Source: Serripes groenlandicus (Eukaryota > Mollusca > Bivalvia > Cardiida > Cardiidae). Taken from it: a DNA stretch of 64,000 bases. Positions 56,125 to 64,000 of the stretch are shown here, piece after piece. The position numbers and the translations under genes are program-made. Where the stretch lies: the NCBI GenBank assembly GCA_031761405.1, contig JASEVX010000007.1, forward strand, positions 33,521,677-33,585,676, given 5' to 3'. The notes under the pieces were generated by a model. That model was given only the letters and a program-made list of their open reading frames with translations. It did no database searches and was not told the origin of the DNA. Every line of letters begins with the position of its first letter. Position 1 is the stretch's first letter.

Positions 56125-59100
56125 GTGCGTATAACTACATTGATTATACCGATCGAACCACATTACCATCCAAAATTAGCCAAACTAAGTAAAAAATGAC
56201 AAATCAGGGCTGCAATTTATTGATACACATTGGATTTAAGAATGCTTTTTGATAGTCATAAATATATGTGGAAGAAGTCAACATTTTACATCATTTTACA
56301 ACTTACGAAAATTAAATTCGTAATTCTAATAATATTTATTATCTCGTATTCATAGATCCGATATGCAAATTAGATGCAGTATTTTAGTCAATCACAATAC
56401 ATCTAGCTGTTATGCGCTGTCCGGTTCACTCGATTGCTGAACTCGGTTTCTACATCACAAACAAAAGCTAGGTGACGCATGAGAATCGTGTAGTTTTTAA
56501 CGATTGACTGTTGATTTGTTTATAACGCATGACGATGGGCGTATCTCGGATCTATTAATTGATTGGGAAGCTATTTTTTAATCAATAATACTCGAAAACC
56601 GACCCGTCGTCAATACGATTTACGAACTTCTCATTAGCTTAAAGCCGAGCTAAACCGATTGATTATTCGTCAACATTATCCCCAATAGACTGTAATGTTT
56701 ACACATTTGCATCGTATGACCAAACGCCATATCAGAAAAATTTATAAAGTCGATGTTCTCTCACTGCTTCGTCATATATAAATTCTCACTTTTTCTGACT
56801 AGACCTAGGGACATCATTGATTAATAAATAAAAGGGATAGATGATATAGATAATAAATAATTAAATAAACAAATACATCATAGATAAATAAATCAATAAA
56901 TAAGTCAAATAAATAAATAATTAGTTCGATGAACATTAAAAAAATGAATATATAATCTGATTTACGTCCCTGCTTGAGTGCACCTGGATAATTAAATACG
57001 CGTATTAGTGGTCCCAGAGTGCAACCAGAGACATACAAATTCATGCATTTATATTTCTCTGGTGCAAAACCATTTCAACTTCATGCAGTAACCCTGCAAA
57101 ACACTCACTGCGATAATTTTCAATTATTTGACAGTTTGTAATAAGATTTTACAAATCATGTCGTGTGATTGAAAAGCGAAAATTCGTTCGATAAATGCAA
57201 TGTTTGGCAAAATGACTGAGATTTCGCCCAAATTATTTCGTGAACCAGATAGTTTTATTTTCTTCCCAAGATGGCGATTTTTGACGTGCAGTGTCAACTT
57301 TGAAAACAAGGCAAGTTTTTGTTGTGTATCTCGCGTGAATAGTTTATCAATAATCCTTGCCATCCATAAGATTTATATCGTTTAAAGTGCTGCTGTTTTA
57401 TCTTTATTAAATCAGTTGTTTATAAAGAAAAAAACTCAACCCCGGCTGATACCAGTTTCAGGGGTTTTCTCAGAATAGCGGAAGCAAATATGATGTTTAA
57501 CAAGTTAACTCGTTCACCTATCTTGCTCGGCAAATCCGTATATCATTTGAAATTTGCTGAACAATGGGTTATATCCAAATAATATTCAGGGATTATTATC
57601 TCGATTGCAGGATGTTTTTTCTTTTTTTTATAATGAACTGACTTGAAGTCTCGTTTAGTGTTTGAGATGGTCCCAGATTGGAATGTATGGTCCCTCTAAT
57701 TGAATTCATCTTTTTGAGTCATGCGTCTTTAGCAGCATCTATCCGAAAAAAGATTGCAATACAAATGGATGTAATAGAGACTGACTTAAATAATGCAGAC
57801 GCCTTTTAATGCATCTGCAGCAATCTGCTGTTGTAAATATTTTGGCAATGGGGGGAATTTCTCTTTTTACCAGTATGTTGTTAACTCCATTCAATTATCA
57901 AACAGTTTTAAAGTCATCTGCTGTAGAATCACTCCATGTAGGATAGGGGTTAATGATGCCACAATTTGAATCACGATTTGGGGTAATTAAGACCACCACA
58001 ACTTTTCAACATACTGAATTGATTTTCCACAATATTTCCTAACAATCCCGTGTCAAAATTAACCTTTCTTTAACAGTTGGGATTATTTTTTCACAGACAA
58101 TAATTATTATTACAGGCGCTACTTATTTAATGAAAACAAACCTATTCAAACTAGATGATGCTGATTCCTTCAAAAACTAAATATAAAAAGCATATCAGTG
58201 GGAAAAGGTTGAAACTTTCCATTATACAGAAAGTTTCTTACGCCTCTGCAGCAGACAACATTTGAAAACATTGTTGCAATAGGTGAAATTGCTAGAAATG
58301 AGCAATTTCTCCTTTTGTCACAGTGTTTTCGAATTTTTTCAATAGTTATATACTTTCAATTGATTTGAAATTTAGATATATAGTTTAAAATAATTTGTCA
58401 ATGTGGTCGTTAAATTGAACGGGCATCCCTTTATTGTTTTTATGCGATATTGCTTGATTGCTTTGTTTTGTGCACATCCCTTTATAGTTTTTAAGCGATT
58501 GATTCGCTTCGTACAACGCCCTAGTTGAAAAGAAACGGCAAATACTCCATGCAAAAGAAGAAACAATTATATTTTGTGGAAAACAAAATCGGTAGTTGTG
58601 GGATCGCAGAAATTTCAAGGCACTACTGGTGTAAGCGAAGCATAACGCCGTTCTCAGGGACCATTTAAAAAATGGCGTCCCAAGGACGAATTATACTTCC
58701 AATAAGATTCAAAACTACAACAAAAATTAATCGGTCCTAGATTTTCATTACCTCTTCTGTTATGCTGTCCACATCACTTTTCTTCTTTTAGTGACAAAAA
58801 ATGGTTTAACAACCAGTCATGAACATGTATGTAAATATTTTAGACCTTCTGTGTTTAACCCTTTCCCTCATAGACGCTTTCTGACGCCTCTGCAGCTCAA
58901 AATGAGCAATTTCTCCTTTTGACACAATGTTTTCAACTTTTAGTCATAGGTTATCCATTCAATTATAGAGATTTTCTATTTTTTGACAAAATATGTTCAA
59001 AATCGTCTGCTGCTGCAGAATTGTTGTATGAGGGAAAGTGTTAAAATGAGTTTGTAAACTGTTATATGTTGACTGTAGTTTTATACACCTCCAAATTGCA

Positions 59101-59552
59101 CCTACGCCATTCTTAAAAATTAAAAAAAATTTGTTGCCCCCGGACCCCCCTGGCAAAGTGCGTATCTCATATTTAGGGACCGGCACGCCCCTGATTATCA
59201 AATATGCCTATATATATTGAAATCTCAAGGCCTACACAGAGATACTGCTTGTTACTTTGCAGGATTTTATACACAATCTACCGTGCCATCGGCGCTTTGA
59301 TTAATAGAGGTTTATTGCCAATTTGTTCTATTTGGGAAAGGGTTCAGAGTCCTCTGCAGCGGACTAGAAATGGGAGTAATCATACTTAATCTGCAGCAGA
59401 TGTAGCGGAAAATTTCTACAATTATTGAATATGGTTGAAAATATTAATATGAGCAATTTTTCCTTTTACTGCAATGTTCACAAAAGTAATTTGTATGTGT
59501 GAAATAAAAAAAACCATATCAATGCTAAGATATCTTCTTTCTAAATTTGCAG
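56125..59552 (+). other. Intron of the Egalitarian homolog
   Basis: A GTGCGT donor and TTTCTAAATTTGCAG acceptor bound 3.4 kb filled with repeats. MITE relics lie at 57785-57953 and about 58205-58380. A well-kept MITE (58855-59044) has lost one arm of the central hairpin. CCCCCGGACCCCCCTGG lies at 59136, and 59224-59305 is shared with 28240-28335. No other exon is recognised. Confidence 0.5.
58855..59044. mobile_element. TTAA MITE with deleted hairpin arm
   Basis: TTAACCCTTTCCCTCATAG to GAGGGAAAGTGTTAA. After CTGCAG the sequence jumps to CTCAAAATGAGCAATTTCTC, a deletion of about 40 bp removing one arm. TTAA is present on both sides. Confidence 0.82.
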
Positions 59553-61392
59553 GAAGTTTGTCCTTGTCATCAAGTTACCAGTATTACAGATATTTACTTG
59601 GTTCAGAATCATCACTACCACCTGACGAAATGGCAGACGATCCAGGCCACAAAGCTATGTTGTATTTCCTAGAAATACTCATGAATACAGGAGTTCCACT
59701 CACCATCAGCCAGCTTGCTGGCAGATTCGGCAGTAAAAGTTTCACTCCTGAAATGAGGCAAGCTTGTGGTGGAAATGAATCTGGACTCAGGAAATTTTTG
59801 TTGAAGTTTCCATCTTTGTTTTTTGTAAATGGAAACCTGGTAAGTTTGAATGATGGAACAGCCGGTTTTGGGAAGAACTTTCGTGAGAGCAGTCCAGCGT
59901 CAACAACATCAGATGTCTCAGTTGAAACTGAGGCAGTTCAATATTTTCGTGCTAAAATGATCAAGAAAGGTGAACAGTGGGTTCATATTCTAAGTCTAGC
60001 TGGCCACCTTTCACAAGCATCAGCAGAAATAAGGGAGTGTGTTGGTCCGCAAACACAATTTAAAGAATGGCTGGAGAGACACCCTCTGATTTTCGAAATA
60101 AGAGGGGACATGGTTACATTAAAAGATAACATCAATTACAGTGCGGTCAACCCAAATGCTGAATCGTTAGAGCTTGATAACATACCAATGAATCCGGTCA
60201 GAAATCGTTACTCCACTGGAGATTTTTATCCTTATCTCTCAGGTGATCAAGGGCTTCCAAGAACCCCAAAGTTAAAGCGGAGACCTAAATCCATCGAACT
60301 CCCTCCAATGTCACCAAAACTTGGAATTCCCAGAGCCTCCTCTTTTAATTCTCAAATTCCCACAAGTGCCAAGGCAGGCCCTGGCACCATGACAGCTAAT
60401 GAATATAAAGCAGTAATGTTTTTGAAGGCAATATTGGAAAAAAAGGGTGACATGAAGTTGAACGGGCTCACCGGGCATTTTAGTCAAGCTCCTGAAAGCC
60501 TTCGTAATACTGTTGGCTGGAGCAAACCTGAATTAGAAAAGTTTGTCCGAAGTCACGCCAATATCTTTGTTATCTCTGAGGATGAGATGGTGTCTGTTAT
60601 AAAAAATGCCCGTTTGAATGTCATCATAACTGGAAGTCGTCCTCCGTCAAGCCCTCGCCCTGCTGGAAAAGTTGGCAAAGGTAGAGTGTACCATGTTGCC
60701 AAACTATGGGGCATCATTGACCTTGGTCGGCATGAACATGTCTTTATTGATCGAACTATTTTCGGCAAAAGTATTGATGACCTGAACAAACTTCTCACAG
60801 TTGGTGAAATGGTTTGTTTCGATAGTATACCAGCACCTAAAGGAAGTCGTGCCAGATGGAGAGCATCGAAAATATGGAAAGAACATGAGTCAATAGAAGA
60901 TTTAGTGGACAAGGTCACCTTCAGGCTATCTCGTCCATTAGGAGAATCTTACGGGGAACCTCTGACCCCAAACACTCCTATGCCAATAGCTAACATTGAT
61001 GAAGAAATTAGACGAATGATCCCTGAGCTGAATGATTCGAACATCGTACAGTCACCATTACATATTGGTGGGGTCAAGTACTCCTTTCCTGATGCAGCCC
61101 CTAGTGGGGCTGGAGTTGTGCCTGTGTGGAATTTCAAACATCAGGAGTTATCTGCAATGACTGACCTTGATGACCTTGACCTCAGTGATGATGGAGAATC
61201 GCCTAGTCTTACAATGGTAGCAGAGAAATACTACATGAACCGATCTGTCCTTGGAGATAGTGTGAAGAAACGAGATGATAGTATATCAAATAAGAGTGAG
61301 ACGAATTCACCAGGGAAGAAATCGGCATCTATCGGTTGTCAGACAATTGTAACAGGGGAGGTTCTTGCCACACAGCTCTTTCATGAAGATCT
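59553..61392 (+). CDS. egl: Egalitarian homolog, large exon with winged-helix repeats
   Basis: Egalitarian links localised mRNAs and Bicaudal-D to dynein, and is needed for RNA transport and oocyte fate in Drosophila. This exon follows a TTTCTAAATTTGCAG acceptor and encodes 613 residues. Three homologous winged-helix-like repeats are visible at 59642-59857, 59927-60130 and 60398-60613. Each has an aliphatic helix, an L-x-G-x-F/L segment (LAGRFG, LAGHLS, LTGHFS) and a closing phenylalanine-rich wing (FPSLFFVNGNLVSL, HPLIFEIRGDMVTL, HANIFVISEDEMVSV). A fourth domain (60671-60886) starts GRVYHVAKLWGIIDLG and could be an OB-like fold. Then come an acidic patch (61163-61201) and SIGCQTIVTG (61328-61357), faintly like a dynein light chain LC8 site. 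The family's 3'-5' exonuclease domain is absent, so I expect a splice donor near the end (TCT|GTAAAA at 61393, or GAG|GTTCTT at 61361). If unspliced, the frame stops at 61394-61396. The frame open upstream to 59474 is intronic. Confidence 0.78.
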
Positions 61393-62108
61393 GTAAAAAC
61401 TCAAGATTTCTCATAAATGGTTTTTAGGGCCCGTGTTTTATTTTATAGATTTAAGATTAAACTATAGCCATTATCTTACCAAAAATGCAATGATAATTTC
61501 ATAGACTTGGCACTTTTCATGATTATTTAAAGATAGGTTATTGTTTGAACTTTATAGATTTAAAGATTTTTTTTTTTACATCAGTATAATTATATGTTTT
61601 GAGGATGTTGGGAATAGATTTGTTTAAATGAATACTAAGTCAATATCAAGAGATCTTCAAGTAAACTTAATTGAGGTAGATCTAATGGTAAATAGAAAAT
61701 TCTTTAGAATTATGATAATTGATTATATACCAAATGATAAATTTATGGCCAATGCTTTAATTTTAGATTTTTTTTTACTTTATTTAAAAAAAAAAGCAAA
61801 GGAATGCTGGGCATCCTATTTATTATCTTTAATGTTATTTATTTGTATGATCATTACCATCCTCGGTACCCAGGGCGGGCTATTCATACAAATATATTGT
61901 ATGTATAATAGCCTGGGTACCGAGGATGGATCAATACATGCATTTTACAAATTAATGTAATTGTTAGTAAGTTATTAACTGAGTGCTTTGAAAACTTTTG
62001 GAAGAAAAAAGGAAACATATTAATTGAAGTAGGAAGCATAGCTCTGATACAGTGTTGTGGACAATTGTTGGAAATGTTATCATTTGGGCATCAGAGGCAT
62101 CCAGTTAA
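61393..62108 (+). other. Intron or 3' flank of the Egalitarian homolog
   Basis: AT-rich sequence with no exonuclease-domain exon and no clear AATAAA signal. It contains the long hairpin described at 61857-61929. Confidence 0.45.
61857..61929. ncRNA. 73-nt near-perfect hairpin, pre-miRNA-like or tiny MITE
   Basis: CCATCCTCGGTACCCAGG (61857-61874) pairs perfectly with CCTGGGTACCGAGGATGG (61912-61929). Inside, GGGCTATT with CATACAA pairs with TTGTATG and AATAGCC across a small bulge and a 5-nt ATATA loop. Length and loop fit a microRNA precursor, but the nearly complete pairing also fits a very short foldback transposon or a local inverted duplication. It lies just after the Egalitarian exon. 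Confidence 0.6.
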
Positions 62109-62338
62109 TTAACCCTTTCCAACATATAGATGCTTTCTGACGACCATGCAGCAGACGACTTTTTGAAAACATTGTGACCAAAGAAGAAATTGCTCAAAAC
62201 AAGCAATTTCTCCTTTTGCCCCAATGTTTCCCAACTTTTTTTAGAATTATACTTTCATTTATAGAGATTTTCCATATTTTAGTTTGGATGTTTTCAAAGT
62301 CGTCTGCTGCAGATTTGCATTATGTGGGAAAGGGTTAA
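62109..62338. mobile_element. TTAA hairpin MITE, 230 bp
   Basis: TTAACCCTTTCCAACATATAG to TGTGGGAAAGGGTTAA; central arms GAAATTGCTC and AAGCAATTTC. A degraded relative follows at about 62440-62600. Confidence 0.85.
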
Positions 62339-62651
62339 AACGTCAAACAGGAAGTATGAATTACACCTCTTCCTCTTCTTGGGGTCATATATTCTTGAAA
62401 ACCATTTACCTTACAGATTTGTTTTTAGTAATGTTTTGAAATGATCGAAGAATTTTTTTTAATATTCGGAAAATTTGATGAATCAATAACTGTGCAAAAA
62501 GGAAAAGTTGCTCATCGTGGGCAATTTTTCCTCTTCCTATTGTTTTCTGAAGTCGTCGACTGTAGAGCTGTTAAAGTGGTATTTATTTGGAAAACAGTTA
62601 ATTATTTAAAATACTGTATAATGAACTTAATGCATTGTTTGCCCCTTAACC

Positions 62652-62681
62652 TTGTTAAAAACGGCGTTAAACCTCAATCAA
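62652..62681 (+). mobile_element. 30-nt SINE 3'-end insertion with 13-bp TSD
   Basis: Only the last 30 nt of the SINE (GGCGTTAAACCTCAATCAA and the preceding TTGTTAAAAAC) are present, flanked by TTGCCCCTTAACC at 62639-62651 and 62682-62694. It landed at the left edge of the next MITE. Confidence 0.85.
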
Positions 62682-62688
62682 TTGCCCC

Positions 62689-62917
62689 TTAACCCTTTCC
62701 CCACTGCAGACACATTTTGATGCAATAGCAGCAGACTACTTTTGAAAACATTCCGGCCAAAGATGAAATTGCTCATGATGAGCAATTTCACTTTTGGCCA
62801 CAATGTTTTCAACTTTATTTAACAATTAAGCTATCTTTTATGGAGATTTTTCAGGTTATTGTCACCATGTTTTTAATGTCGTCTGCTGCAGATTTGTTGT
62901 ATGGGGGAAAGGGTTAA
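62689..62917. mobile_element. TTAA hairpin MITE, 229 bp
   Basis: TTAACCCTTTCCCCACTGCAG to GGGGGAAAGGGTTAA; the hairpin arms are GAAATTGCTC and GAGCAATTTC with an ATGAT loop. Confidence 0.87.
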
Positions 62918-63234
62918 GAATCTGATTAAATAGTTTTGTATTATGATTATTAAGTTAACCTTTTTTGTATAGAATTTTTCATAGCTAAAGATATTATCAT
63001 TACATATGTTTCATTAACTTTTTTTTCGATTTTTCATTGCATGAAATTTGTTTAATTTGTATTTTTCGATTATAATTTCTTTTGCTTTAAATGAGTATCT
63101 ATATTTTCCATAGTCTGGAATATTTCTGAGTAGAAGATACTTGGAGAAAATGTGACATAATTTATTATGAGCTGTTTTTCACTTCCCATAATTCTTTAAA
63201 AGTTATATACTGCAGGTATGTAAAAATGATTTCA
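62918..63234. other. AT-rich stretch without recognised feature
   Basis: T-rich sequence with no exon, RNA or repeat family recognised. Confidence 0.3.
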
Positions 63235-63448
63235 ATTCGAGAGAAGGTTCTTTTTAGATTCATCTGCTTTGAAAACATCTGACAAAAATAATAGAACTAG
63301 TTTGAGTCTGTTTGATACAGAATGGAAAATATTATGAGAAAGGGAGAAATTGCTTGTTTTGAGCAGCTTTTCCTTTTTCCATAATGATTTTAAAAAAGTG
63401 TCTGCTGCACAAGGCACCACAAGTCTGCTGGTATAGTGAAAGGGTTAA
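63235..63448. mobile_element. TTAA MITE, diverged
   Basis: It has CATCTGCTTTGAAAACATCTG, a GAAATTGCTTGTTTTGAGCA hairpin relic, and GTATAGTGAAAGGGTTAA at the right. Confidence 0.6.
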
Positions 63449-63624
63449 GATATTTTAGAATATGAAAAATGTTGGAATTTGTTTAGCAAAAAAATGGATG
63501 AATATATTTTACTGCATAGTAATAACTTTTTTTTCGCAAAAAACAAAATGTCAATTAATTGCATTTTGTAAATAATGTGACACAGCTGATTTTTACTGAC
63601 CTTTTGGTTGAACTGATATGACAT

Positions 63625-63916
63625 GATAAACCTTTCCTACATACAACAGCTTAGGAACAGATAACCTTGAAAACACCAAGGGAAAAATATGGAAAATCAA
63701 AATGCGTCTATGCCTATTCAACAAATCTGCAGCAGACAACTTTGATAACATTCTAAAAAAAAATAAAAAGTCTCTATAAATGGGAGTTAAATTATTAAAT
63801 ATTGTTGAAATTTCTGGCAAATGGAGAAATTGCTCATTATGAGCAATTTCTCTTTTTGCCACAATGTTTTCATAGGCCAACTGCTGTAGATGCATCTACA
63901 AGTGGGAAACTGTTAA
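63625..63916. mobile_element. TTAA MITE, long variant
   Basis: An ACCTTTCCTACATACAACAG start, a second start-like block (ACAAATCTGCAGCAGACAAC at 63720), a perfect GCTCATTATGAGC hairpin and an AAGTGGGAAACTGTTAAG end. It may be one copy inserted next to, or into, another. A further partial copy begins near 63960 at the window edge. Confidence 0.6.
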
Positions 63917-64000
63917 GAGTTCTCTGCTTCCTTTATCTTTTACGAGAACATTTTGGGAAGAGACTTGAGCAATTTCTCCTTTTACTGAAATGTTTTAATA

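Noticed and set aside
59474..59552. ATG at 59474 as the true Egalitarian start
   Set aside because: A strong acceptor follows at 59551-59552, the 26 residues before it are unlike the family, and they overlap a MITE relic.
1896..63916. Regularly recurring palindromes suggesting a CRISPR-like array
   Set aside because: Spacing is kilobases and irregular, copies are 230-bp MITEs with TTAA, and the genome is animal.

Overview
The window is gene-poor, AT-rich animal DNA, most likely from a bivalve mollusc. The evidence is the dense set of short repeats with bivalve character: repeats ending in a GCTCACC/GGTGAGC hairpin, CTTGACC-rich tandem blocks, and tRNA-derived SINEs whose 3' end reads GGCGTTAAACCCCAATCAAT. 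It also has eukaryotic splice sites, long introns and long G or C homopolymers. The species cannot be named from the sequence. Most of the sequence is nested transposable elements.

Host genes. One clear gene lies on the + strand at the right end: a homolog of Egalitarian, the RNA-cargo adaptor of the Bicaudal-D/dynein transport machinery. My model has a TATA box (54797-54802), a short 5' UTR exon ending at a GTAAGC donor (54847), a first coding exon (55962-56124) and a large exon (59553-61392) carrying three winged-helix-like repeats and a fourth conserved domain. The two coding exons join in matching phase through a glycine codon. The 3'-5' exonuclease domain expected in this family is not seen and probably lies to the right of the window. 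At the far left, two exon-like segments on the - strand (1267-1335 and 1544-1835) have good splice signals but no recognisable product.

Repeat layout. (i) A TTAA-flanked, roughly 230-bp hairpin MITE with piggyBac-like ends occurs more than 30 times, intact or as relics, across the whole window. (ii) The GCTCACC family occurs as seven or more copies with constant ends and differing internal tandem cassettes (145-176, 156 and about 165 bp). (iii) Three elements with CAGGGCT-type termini, 5-bp target duplications and different subterminal motif arrays lie at 11643-19585, 28378-29324 and 31302-32900. (iv) The first of these contains a 6-kb inverted-repeat element (12323-18361) and an abutting 313-bp relative (12010-12322); the 6-kb element itself holds a SINE and a MITE. 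(v) From 41067 to 48544 there is a nest of foldback elements, all flanked by TTA or TAA, with arms built from degenerate CGTA/ACGAT words. It surrounds a decayed, circularly permuted Ty3/gypsy retrotransposon that carries a tRNA-Pro-type primer binding site.

Tandem arrays are found at 4161-4870 (156 bp), 8485-8697 (59 bp), 25060-25865 (about 165 bp), 36641-37133 (short units), 49995-50650 (161-167 bp) and 51380-52075 (108 bp). Several open frames in these arrays exist only because the unit is a multiple of three or is stop-free. No rRNA gene, functional tRNA gene or CRISPR array was found.
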